Below are positions 15,615 to 23,620 of a DNA stretch of 42,813 nt, piece after piece. Every line of letters starts with the position of its first letter. Positions within the stretch are counted from its first letter, which is position 1. The notes under the pieces are model-generated. The model ran no database searches, was not told the DNA's origin, and worked only from the letters and a program-made list of their open reading frames with translations. A program made the translations under genes and the position numbers. Source of the stretch: an uncultured Caryophanales bacterium (GTDB taxonomy: Bacteria > Bacillota_I > Bacilli_A > Acholeplasmatales > Anaeroplasmataceae); the NCBI GenBank assembly GCA_946626535.1, contig CAMOUK010000010.1, positions 1-42,813 of the forward strand. The letters are read 5' to 3'.

Positions 15615-16566
15615 TCCGTTTAAGCTAATAGAGGCCTTAGATTATAAGGGACTAGAGGCATATTTAAAGGTTGAAAATATTAATGTTTTAAATGAGCATA
15701 AGCAAAGTCTATTAGATGCTGCTATAGCCTCTGAATTTGATGATGCTTTTGATCTTTTGATTAAGAATTATATAAATCTAAATACTTTAGATGATAGTGG
15801 AAATACCCCTCTTATGTATTCTATTTTATATAATAAAATTGGATATTTTAAACGTCTTGTTAGAGAAGGTGCAAACCTTAATCTTACAAACAATAAGGGT
15901 GAAAGTGCCATTATGATAGCCCTAAATCAAAGAAAGATGGATATGGCACATATCCTATTAGATTCAGGTGTTGATTTAAAGGTTGTTGATAAGAATGATG
16001 AAAATATTTGCTTTTCTATAGTTCGTTCTCATAATCTTCCTCTTTTAAAGGAGATTATTGCAAAGAATAAGACTCTTTTATTTTCAATAAATTATACTAG
16101 ACGTAATCTTTTACATGAGGCTTGTATGGTAAAGGATCATAATATTGCTCTTTATTTATTAAATAATGGATTACTTGCTAATTCTGCAGATAATTTTGGA
16201 GAAACTCCAATATTCTTTGCAGCTCGTGAGAAGGATTATGATATGATAAAGCTTTTAATATCATATGGAGCTATCATAGAGAAGAGAAATGGATTTTATG
16301 AAACTGTCCTTGATATAGCTAAGGGAGAGATTCATGATTATATTGAATATCAAATGCAAAGCGTTAGATATAATAGATATTTAAAGAAATATCCTTTACA
16401 TGTTGCTGTTATAAATAATGATTTTTTAAGGGTTAAACAACAGGCTAATAGATATAATATGAATAAAAAGGACGATTTTAATTATCGTCCTATAGATTAC
16501 GCAAGATTATTAAATTATACTGATTCATATAACCTTTTGAAGCAATATGAGAAGCTTAAGAATTAA
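15607..16566 (+). CDS. Ankyrin-repeat protein
   Basis: The 319-residue cytosolic protein consists almost entirely of about eight ankyrin-type repeats. The clearest are DDSGNTPLMYSILYNK...LVREGANLN, NNKGESAIMIALNQRK...LLDSGVDLK, TRRNLLHEACMVKDHN...LLNNGLLAN and NFGETPIFFAAREKDY...LISYGAIIE. Ankyrin repeats bind other proteins; here the coupled upstream genes are the obvious candidate partners. I place the start at the ATG at 15607, with AAAGGAG ten bases upstream, overlapping the previous stop by eight bases. The gene ends in overlap with the convergent CPBP gene and no terminator lies between. Target unknown. Confidence 0.82.
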   Translation: MSDPFKLIEALDYKGLEAYLKVENINVLNEHKQSLLDAAIASEFDDAFDLLIKNYINLNTLDDSGNTPLMYSILYNKIGYFKRLVREGANLNLTNNKGESAIMIALNQRKMDMAHILLDSGVDLKVVDKNDENICFSIVRSHNLPLLKEIIAKNKTLLFSINYTRRNLLHEACMVKDHNIALYLLNNGLLANSADNFGETPIFFAAREKDYDMIKLLISYGAIIEKRNGFYETVLDIAKGEIHDYIEYQMQSVRYNRYLKKYPLHVAVINNDFLRVKQQANRYNMNKKDDFNYRPIDYARLLNYTDSYNLLKQYEKLKN

Positions 16567-17315
16567 GCGAATACTAATACTAATGCTATAAAATTACTTG
16601 TTGCGTGTACTGCAATTGAAAGCCATATATTTCTATGGCTTTTTTCATATATTGTACCAAATACTATTCCTGATGTAAGATATGGAATTGTAATAGATAC
16701 CATATATCTTAATGAACCACTAGATGATACGATATGGATTGAAGCGAATAGAAGAGATGAAATGATAATAGAGACATATTTATTTATAAATATATCAAAC
16801 ATTGCCTGTCTAAATATAAGCTCCTCTACAATAGGACCTATAATTACAGCAGATATAAACATAAGAGCAGCTGCAATATATCCTGATTTAAGTGTTGTCT
16901 CTATTAATTCCTGATTAACGGATTGACTTTCCTTATATATAACCATTGATATTACTCCAGCTATAACTGCCGATACATAAAATATACCTAGTGATGTTAA
17001 AAAGAATATTGGAGTTTTTTTGTCTGATATTGCATGGAAGAAATCATATTGAAGCTCAAATTGGTATCCAACAAGAAGTGGTATTATAAGAATAATATAA
17101 ATAATTAAATCAAATACAGCACTTGCAAGATATAAGCTTTTCTTCGGAATATCATCAAATGGCTTATTATATATGTTTTCACAAATGTTTTTAAATAGTG
17201 GCGATAATGCATAATCAACTATAACAAACATTATCAAAAAATAAAAAACAATAAATAGAAATGCCTTAATTGCGGCAGGTCGCTTAATAAAAGCTTTAAT
17301 ATTATCTAATAACAA
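16563..17315 (-). CDS. CPBP family intramembrane metalloprotease
   Basis: The 250-residue membrane protein has the CPBP (CAAX protease and bacteriocin-processing) signature: EELIFRQ in a membrane helix near residue 165, FASIHI for the second motif, and VHATSN near the C terminus. These supply the catalytic glutamates and metal-binding or asparagine residues of an Rce1-like glutamate protease. Family roles in bacteria include bacteriocin self-immunity and processing, but the target here is unknown. The start is TTG at 17315 with AGGTGAT five bases upstream. Its stop overlaps the ankyrin gene's stop by four bases on the other strand. It is divergent from rdgB, with an 80-base gap. Confidence 0.85.
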   Translation of the reverse strand: MLLDNIKAFIKRPAAIKAFLFIVFYFLIMFVIVDYALSPLFKNICENIYNKPFDDIPKKSLYLASAVFDLIIYIILIIPLLVGYQFELQYDFFHAISDKKTPIFFLTSLGIFYVSAVIAGVISMVIYKESQSVNQELIETTLKSGYIAAALMFISAVIIGPIVEELIFRQAMFDIFINKYVSIIISSLLFASIHIVSSSGSLRYMVSITIPYLTSGIVFGTIYEKSHRNIWLSIAVHATSNFIALVLVFA

Positions 17316-17395
17316 TTGAAATCACCTAACTTATTATACCATACTTTATTTATTTTAAATAAAGAATATGTTAAAATTAAGATGGTGATTTAAGT

Positions 17396-17989
17396 ATGGA
17401 AATAATTATAGCTTCTAATAATAAGAATAAAATAAGAGAGTTTAAAAAGATATTTGAGGGTTCAAATATAGAATTAAAATCATTAGAAGAAAAAGGTATA
17501 GATATTGATGTAGAGGAGAATGGTACTACATTTGAGGAAAATGCACTTATTAAGGCTAAGACTATTGCTAAATTAACAAATGTGCTTGCTATTGCAGATG
17601 ATAGTGGTCTTATGTGTGATGGACTTAATGGAGAGCCTGGGGTATATTCAGCAAGATATGCAGGTCCTCAGCATAATGATTTAGATAATAATAGGCTTTT
17701 ATTAAAGAATATAAAGGATGTTAAGAATAGAAAAGCAAGATATGTTTGTGCTATTTGTCTTTGTAAGCCAAGTGGGGAGTATATTATAACTAAAGCCTCA
17801 TGCGAGGGTGAAATTATAGATGAAGCTCGTGGTAATAACGGCTTTGGATATGATCCATATTTTTATATAGAAAAGTTTAAAAGAACTATGGCTGAGATTA
17901 CATTAGATGAGAAGAATACTATTTCGCATAGGGCTAAGGCCTTAGAGGAGCTTAAAGGATTATATGAGAAATTTATTAATAATAAGTGA
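17396..17989 (+). CDS. rdgB: XTP/dITP diphosphatase (RdgB/HAM1)
   Basis: This 197-residue enzyme hydrolyses non-canonical purine triphosphates (dITP, XTP) to monophosphates and keeps them out of DNA. The family marks are all present: IASNNKNKIREF at the start, the EENGTTFEENALIKA metal/phosphate loop, IADDSGL, PGVYSARYAG, NGFGYDPYF and SHRAKAL at the end. The length is typical. Start is ATG with GGTGAT six bases upstream. Its last 26 bases overlap the phosphodiesterase gene, a common pairing in Bacillota, so both are co-expressed with the large gene after them. Confidence 0.95.
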   Translation: MEIIIASNNKNKIREFKKIFEGSNIELKSLEEKGIDIDVEENGTTFEENALIKAKTIAKLTNVLAIADDSGLMCDGLNGEPGVYSARYAGPQHNDLDNNRLLLKNIKDVKNRKARYVCAICLCKPSGEYIITKASCEGEIIDEARGNNGFGYDPYFYIEKFKRTMAEITLDEKNTISHRAKALEELKGLYEKFINNK

Positions 17990-18398
17990 TACTCATAGAG
18001 ATACCTCATTAATGGAGGAGCTTATAAAAAAATATAAGGGATATATGATAATTCATTGTGGTGATTATTGTGTTAAAAGAGATATTTTAGATAAGTATGA
18101 TATTACTTATGTTGATGGTAATTGTGACCAATATGATGATAATATTGAAAAAGTAATAGAAATAGATTCTAAGAGGATATTTATTACTCATGGACATAAA
18201 TATAGGGTAAAGATGGGATATATGAATCTTTATTATAGAGCTATGGAATTAATGTGCGATTATGTGTTTTTTGGACATACGCATGAGGCTTGTGTTTTTT
18301 CTGATAATAATATTACATTTATAAATCCTGGTTCATTAAAATATGGCAGGACATATGCAGTAATAGAAAATGATGAGGCTATAATTAAGGAGATTTAG
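17964..18398 (+). CDS. YfcE/MJ0936-type metallophosphoesterase
   Basis: The 144-residue protein is a compact calcineurin-like phosphoesterase. Metal ligands are in ISDTH (Asp, His), HCGDY (Asp), DGNCD (Asn in GNCD), THGH and GHTH; this is the full YfcE set. Family members cleave phosphodiesters in vitro; the physiological substrate is unsettled. It overlaps rdgB by 26 bases, with AAAGGA inside rdgB as ribosome site, and the next gene starts two bases after its stop. At 144 residues it is slightly shorter than the usual 155-180, missing part of the cap strand region. Confidence 0.92.
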   Translation: MRNLLIISDTHRDTSLMEELIKKYKGYMIIHCGDYCVKRDILDKYDITYVDGNCDQYDDNIEKVIEIDSKRIFITHGHKYRVKMGYMNLYYRAMELMCDYVFFGHTHEACVFSDNNITFINPGSLKYGRTYAVIENDEAIIKEI

Positions 18399-18400
18399 AT

Positions 18401-21400
18401 ATGACGCTTGATGAGGTGCTATCTCTTGAGGCAGATAAAAAATCAATTAAAAAAATTGATATGTTTTTAAGAGATAAAGATGAAACTTCATATGAGTATG
18501 CAAGGGCTATAGCTTACAAGGCTTTAATCCTTCATAATTCTGATAAGGATAAGGATGCGCTTCGTATCCTTTTAAGCCTTACTCCTTATTTTAATAATTA
18601 TGATAACGATTCTGTTGTAGCCTTGTGTGATACCTTAATCGATATCTTTTTATCATTAGATAATAATGATCAAGCTTTAAAATATATTGATATTAAAAAT
18701 GATCATTTAAAGACTATTGATAAGGACCAATATCTTTATGATATGATTAGATATTATACAAATGTTGGTAATAGAATAGAGCTTAAGAGAACTATTACTC
18801 AGTATTTGTTTGAGGATATTTCTGAGGAGAATAAGATAAAGGCCTTAGAGGAGCTACAAACATTACAATTTTATGATAAGGAATACGATAATTTTTATGA
18901 TTCATTTAAGAAGCTTAAGGCATATTATATAAAGAACTTTTCTTATGAAAAGCTTTTTAGGCTTTATTTAAGAGAGGCTAAAATGCTATATGAGGAAAGA
19001 AAGCTTAATGAGGCTCAAAGCTTTATTATGCAATATATAGATGATAAGCAAATAGATACTACATCTAAGGTTGGTATGGCAACAATTCTTTTAAATATTT
19101 ATTTAAAGAATTCTGAAAATAGACGTGCTATGATTTTAGAATCAGAGTACCATGATATATATTTAGATGCTGAAAAGAATGTAGCCTTAGAGTTTGCTGA
19201 AACTGCTCTTTTAGTTTCGAAGGCAATCAATAATAGAATTGGTGTTACAGAATATGAGGAGAGTATAGAAAAGCTTAATGAAGAAATAAAGGCTATAAAG
19301 AAGGATAAAAAGAAGGAAAAGAAAAAATCTATCAATATTAATATTATTGAGGATGAGATTGTTAAAGATACTGATGATGAAACAATTAATATAACCTTTA
19401 AGGGTGGTAGCGATAGAAAATCACATTTTACTGAGGTAGAGTCAAATATTAAGGAAACGCCTATAGCTATTACTGAAAGATTTAAAAGCCTTGAGGGTGT
19501 ACTTAGTGCATTAAACCCTAATAAGGGATTAAGGTTTAGAGATATATTAAGAAATTATGGAATGGAGATAGAGAATCTTTATTCTAAATGTGAAATCGTA
19601 ATAGCCTTAAATCATAATGGAGATGGATTCCATTATAAGATGAATAGGGTTTATGAGAAAATATTTACTGATGATATGATTAAGGATTCTCCTTTTGAGG
19701 AACTCCTATCTAATTCTGAAAAGCTTTTACTTATTAATGTTAAGGAATCATTATGGGATAAAAATATTATAACAAGACTTCCTTTTGAGGATTCGTTTAA
19801 GTCAGTTATAGGATTTAGATTATATAGAAATGATAGCCCAATTGGAGCTATCTGCTATAATTTTTTTACATCTGAGTTTAAGGATATCTATATTTATGAA
19901 TCTCTTAAAACATTAACTCTTGTTTTAAATATCTTTATTAATGAGCTATATGATACATTTGATATTTCTAAGGAAATGAGAATGTATGATTTTATAACTA
20001 CTCATGCAAAGCAGGGGCTTAAGATTGAAGAGGATAAGGAAATATCATTAAATGATAGCGCAGCGCTATTACTTGGTCTTAAGGAGAAGCATTTTGAGGA
20101 TAGTGAATATATTTCATTAATAGATGCGAAGGATGTAGTAGGATATAAGGAAGTATATAGAAAAATATATGATAGAGAATTGTTTGAGGCGACAATTTAT
20201 TATCATATAAATGGAAGATATATAAAGGAAGATGTTATGGTTAATGATTCATCTGTCCTTGAAATATATTCTCTTATATCAGATGAAACTAAAACTGAGA
20301 CAAAGGAAAAGGCTTTAGAGAATAAGGCTTATAATAATCAAATATCACATCTTAAGAATAAGAGTATGCTATATATTGATCTTGATGAGGCTATCTTGTC
20401 TAAGAAGTTTGCGGTAGCTTTAATCAAAAATGATAATTATGATACATATTTTAATATTTATGGTTATAAGTTTGCGGATGATTTAACCCTTCTTATTGGA
20501 AAAATATTGAAGGAAGAAATTAATAAGGAAATGGATGTATATCATTTAGAAAATGATAAGTTTATGTTGTTATTCTCTGATATAAATGATATGAGAGCAA
20601 TAAAGAAAAGGGTCTCTGATATTTTAGATAAGATTAAAGCTAAATCATATGAGGTTAATGCTCGTCTTAAGCTTAAGATGAAGGCGGGAATATATCGTTA
20701 TACTAAGGCTATGGGAAATGTTGATTGTAAAAAGGTTATTTCATTTGCCTCAGAGGCTTTAATTGACGCAAGAGAAAGCGAAGAGGATGTAATGTTTTAT
20801 GATAAGGATTTAGCATTACAAAGATTTAGGGATTCACAGATTATTCTTTATTGTACAGAGGCTATAGATACAAGAGATTTAAAAATATGCTATAGGCAGA
20901 TGGTTAATGCTGATGAAGGTACAATAGAGTATTATATTCCACGCCCTAATCTTCGTCAGTTTGATTGTGATGAGGAGTATTTTAATAAGGTTGTAGCTGA
21001 AAGAGATATTAAAAAGGTGTTTGATAGGTATATTATATCTGAGGCTTTATTTGAGCTTAAGACATTCTATGATAAATGTAGGGTTTATTTCCCTATTATG
21101 ATCAAGGTACATAAAAGTGTCTTTATGGATAAAAGATTTAAGGTGTTTTTAGAACAAAAGCTTAAGTATCTTAAGCTTCCTGGAAAGGTTATATCATTTA
21201 ATATTATTGATGATATAGAGGGTTCTATAAAAGACCTTGCTGTATACTATAATACTATTGGTATAAATCTTATGTCTGAGTCATTTGATTTAGTAATTAA
21301 GAATAAGCTTAATGCCTTCTTATGTAATCAGGAGGTATATAATTTAGAGATTACTAAGGCTTTAAAGGCATCTTTAGATGAGGTTATGATTAAGGTATAT

Positions 21401-21535
21401 GCTACATCACTTAAATCAAAGGGAGAGATTGGATTATTACATACAATAGGTATTGATATAGTTTCAGGAGAAATACTTAAGAGTAATGATACTATTGATA
21501 CTTTGATTAAGGATTATAACAAGGATAATAATTAG
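18401..21535 (+). CDS. TPR-GAF-PAS protein with degenerate GGDEF and EAL domains
   Basis: The 1044-residue protein has, in order: helical TPR-like repeats (about 1-290), a Lys-rich linker (296-310), a GAF-like region (about 370-520), a PAS-like region (530-625, ending in ISDETK), a GGDEF-type domain (about 640-805) and an EAL-type domain (about 812-1035). Both output domains have lost their active sites. The GGDEF position reads LENDKF. The EAL motif reads YIP in EYYIPRPN, the ItE metal strand reads FNIIDD, and the DDFG motif is replaced by LMSESFD. It should therefore neither make nor degrade c-di-GMP; it may bind it, or act as a scaffold. No membrane segment is seen. AAGGAG lies upstream of the start and it is the last gene of the rdgB operon. 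Confidence 0.8.
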   Translation: MTLDEVLSLEADKKSIKKIDMFLRDKDETSYEYARAIAYKALILHNSDKDKDALRILLSLTPYFNNYDNDSVVALCDTLIDIFLSLDNNDQALKYIDIKNDHLKTIDKDQYLYDMIRYYTNVGNRIELKRTITQYLFEDISEENKIKALEELQTLQFYDKEYDNFYDSFKKLKAYYIKNFSYEKLFRLYLREAKMLYEERKLNEAQSFIMQYIDDKQIDTTSKVGMATILLNIYLKNSENRRAMILESEYHDIYLDAEKNVALEFAETALLVSKAINNRIGVTEYEESIEKLNEEIKAIKKDKKKEKKKSININIIEDEIVKDTDDETINITFKGGSDRKSHFTEVESNIKETPIAITERFKSLEGVLSALNPNKGLRFRDILRNYGMEIENLYSKCEIVIALNHNGDGFHYKMNRVYEKIFTDDMIKDSPFEELLSNSEKLLLINVKESLWDKNIITRLPFEDSFKSVIGFRLYRNDSPIGAICYNFFTSEFKDIYIYESLKTLTLVLNIFINELYDTFDISKEMRMYDFITTHAKQGLKIEEDKEISLNDSAALLLGLKEKHFEDSEYISLIDAKDVVGYKEVYRKIYDRELFEATIYYHINGRYIKEDVMVNDSSVLEIYSLISDETKTETKEKALENKAYNNQISHLKNKSMLYIDLDEAILSKKFAVALIKNDNYDTYFNIYGYKFADDLTLLIGKILKEEINKEMDVYHLENDKFMLLFSDINDMRAIKKRVSDILDKIKAKSYEVNARLKLKMKAGIYRYTKAMGNVDCKKVISFASEALIDARESEEDVMFYDKDLALQRFRDSQIILYCTEAIDTRDLKICYRQMVNADEGTIEYYIPRPNLRQFDCDEEYFNKVVAERDIKKVFDRYIISEALFELKTFYDKCRVYFPIMIKVHKSVFMDKRFKVFLEQKLKYLKLPGKVISFNIIDDIEGSIKDLAVYYNTIGINLMSESFDLVIKNKLNAFLCNQEVYNLEITKALKASLDEVMIKVYATSLKSKGEIGLLHTIGIDIVSGEILKSNDTIDTLIKDYNKDNN

Positions 21536-21536
21536 T

Positions 21537-21562
21537 AAAGGACTGCCTTTTGGCAGCCTTTT
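21537..21562 (+). terminator. Terminator of the rdgB operon
   Basis: AAGG-A-CTGCC pairs with GGCAG-CCTT around TTTT, with a short T tail, directly after the stop codon. Confidence 0.75.
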
Positions 21563-21597
21563 ATGTAAATTATTAAAATAATTTATATAATTAAACC

Positions 21598-21626
21598 TTT
21601 ATATAATTTTTTATAAATGATATAAT
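21598..21626 (+). promoter_or_regulatory. Promoter of the nusB operon
   Basis: TTTATA and TATAAT are 17 bases apart and the -10 is extended (TGATATAAT). It is the only good promoter before nusB and probably drives six genes. Confidence 0.6.
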
Positions 21627-21650
21627 AGGTTATGATTTGGAGATGGTATT

Positions 21651-22049
21651 ATGTCAAAATCTATAAGAGAGTCAAGAATTGATGCGATTAAGGTTATTTA
21701 CAGCTGTCATATGAATAATACAGAGGCAGCACAGGTAGCAGCTACAGTTATCACAGATGGTGATGATTTAGCTATAAAATATGCACTTAGTACAATGGCT
21801 GATATTAAGGCAATTGATGAAATTATATCAAATGCCTTAGTTGGATATACACTTAATAGATTAAATGTTGTTGATAGATCTATTGTTGAACTTGCGACAT
21901 ATGAGATGAAAAATGATGTTGTAGCTCCTGCAATAGCTATTAATGAGGCATTAGAGATTACTAAAATGTATACTGATGCTGGAGATAAAAAAGAGGTTAA
22001 ATTTAATAATAAGCTATTAGATAACATTAGAAAACAATTAGGTAAGTAG
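21651..22049 (+). CDS. nusB: Transcription antitermination factor NusB
   Basis: NusB binds boxA RNA with NusE (S10) and supports antitermination in rRNA operons. The 132-residue protein is all-helical and has the family marks RESRIDAIKVIYS near the start, LNRLNVVDRSIVELATYEM in the middle, and AINEALEITKMY plus KFNNKLLDNIRK at the end. The length is typical. Start is ATG with GGAGATGG upstream. It opens the operon nusB-xseA-xseB-dxs-tlyA-recN, an order widely conserved in Bacillota although here without folD, ispA or argR. Confidence 0.95.
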   Translation: MSKSIRESRIDAIKVIYSCHMNNTEAAQVAATVITDGDDLAIKYALSTMADIKAIDEIISNALVGYTLNRLNVVDRSIVELATYEMKNDVVAPAIAINEALEITKMYTDAGDKKEVKFNNKLLDNIRKQLGK

Positions 22050-22056
22050 GGATATT

Positions 22057-23412
22057 ATGGATGATAATGCACAGTATTTAACTGTATCTGCTTTAACTAA
22101 ATATATAAAGTATAAGTTTGACTGTGACAGGCATCTTGAATCTGTACTATTACAGGGTGAGATTTCAAACTTTAAGCATAACCAAAAGGGACATTTTTAT
22201 TTTAGCCTTAAGGATAGTGGTGCCACTATTTCTTGTGCAATGTTTTCTTCATATGCTTCAAAGGTGAATTTTGAGCCAGAGGATGGAATGAAGGTTTTTG
22301 TAAAGGGTAGAGTTACAGTTTATGAGCCTTCTGGTACATATTCTATTAACATTACTGAAATGAAAAGTGATGGTATAGGAGATTTATATATTCAATATGA
22401 AAAGCTTAAGAAGGAGCTTGAAAAGGAAGGATATTTTTCATTAGCTCATAAGAGGCCAATTAAAAGAATACCTTCTATAATAGGTGTTATTACATCACCT
22501 ACAGGAGCTGCAATTAGAGATATTATTAATACAATATCTCGTAGATATCCTTTTACAAGGGTTATTTTATATCCAGCTATAGTTCAAGGACCTGATGCTA
22601 AGGAGAATATTGTTAAGCAAATAGAACGTGCTAATTCTGATAATTTATGTGATACACTTATTGTTGGACGTGGTGGAGGTTCTATTGAAGACCTATGGGC
22701 ATTCAATGAAAAAATTGTAGCTCTTGCAATATATAATTCGAAAATACCTGTTATAACAGGAATTGGTCATGAAATAGATTTTACTATTTCAGATTTTGTA
22801 TCAGATTTAAGAGCGCCAACACCTACAGCTGCCGCAGAGCTTGCGACACCAGATGTTGTTGAGCTTCGTAATGAAATTCTCACATCAGTTCATATGCTTT
22901 ATAAGGATCTGATGAATAGATTTGAGAATTATAAAACTATTTTAATGCACCTAGATGAAAGGCTTGATAATGCCTCACCATCTAATAAGATTAAGGAAAA
23001 TAAGAAGGATTTAAGAGCTTTAATTAATAGACTTAATGTTTCTATTAATAATATAATGTATCATAAAGGGTTAGAGCTTGATTCCTTGTCTAAAAGATTT
23101 AAGGCAAATAATCCTTTAAGCTTAATTAGACAAAAGGAATCGGATTTTAAAAATACATTAAGACTTTTAAATAAAAACATTAGAATAATTCTTGATAAGA
23201 AGAATCAGGAATTTAATATTTATACATCAAAGCTTAATGCCCTAAATCCATTAAATCTAATGGATAAGGGTTATTCAATTCCATCTGTTGATGGACATGC
23301 AATAAAAAGTGTTAAGGATGTAAAAAAAGATTCTGTCCTAAATGTTCGTATGAAGGATGGAAATATTACTACTAAAGTAATGGAGGTTTATCAAAATGGA
23401 GAAGGAAAATAA
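22057..23412 (+). CDS. xseA: Exodeoxyribonuclease VII large subunit
   Basis: This 451-residue subunit of ExoVII degrades single-stranded DNA into short oligonucleotides. The N-terminal OB-fold runs to about residue 100 (LLQGEISNFKHNQKGHFYFSLKD). The catalytic domain shows IGVITSPTGAAIRDI, VGRGGGSIEDLWAFN and GIGHEIDFTISDFVSDLRAPTPTAAAEL. A long coiled coil (about 285-400) binds the small subunits. It starts seven bases after nusB and overlaps xseB by 17 bases, with xseB's GGAGG in its last codons. Confidence 0.96.
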   Translation: MDDNAQYLTVSALTKYIKYKFDCDRHLESVLLQGEISNFKHNQKGHFYFSLKDSGATISCAMFSSYASKVNFEPEDGMKVFVKGRVTVYEPSGTYSINITEMKSDGIGDLYIQYEKLKKELEKEGYFSLAHKRPIKRIPSIIGVITSPTGAAIRDIINTISRRYPFTRVILYPAIVQGPDAKENIVKQIERANSDNLCDTLIVGRGGGSIEDLWAFNEKIVALAIYNSKIPVITGIGHEIDFTISDFVSDLRAPTPTAAAELATPDVVELRNEILTSVHMLYKDLMNRFENYKTILMHLDERLDNASPSNKIKENKKDLRALINRLNVSINNIMYHKGLELDSLSKRFKANNPLSLIRQKESDFKNTLRLLNKNIRIILDKKNQEFNIYTSKLNALNPLNLMDKGYSIPSVDGHAIKSVKDVKKDSVLNVRMKDGNITTKVMEVYQNGEGK

Positions 23413-23620
23413 GAGCTTCGAGGAGCTTTTAACTGAGCTTGAAAATACAGTAAAGAACCTAGAAAACAAGGAAATATCACTTGATGAGGCTGTAAAGGAT
23501 TATACAAAGGGTCTAGAGCTTTCAAAGAAGTGCTATGATATTTTAGGCTCTAATGAAAAGCTTGTTGTTAAAAAGATGACTGAAAGTGGTTTAGAGGACT
23601 TTGTCAAGGAAGATAACTAA
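23396..23620 (+). CDS. xseB: Exodeoxyribonuclease VII small subunit
   Basis: The 74-residue helical hairpin protein coats the coiled coil of XseA. The marks are SFEELLTELENTVKNLE, EISLDEAVKDYTKGLELSKKC and an acidic tail. Start is ATG with GGAGGTTT upstream inside xseA. Its tail overlaps dxs by 20 bases. In many relatives ispA lies between xseB and dxs; it is absent here. Confidence 0.94.
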   Translation: MEKENKSFEELLTELENTVKNLENKEISLDEAVKDYTKGLELSKKCYDILGSNEKLVVKKMTESGLEDFVKEDN

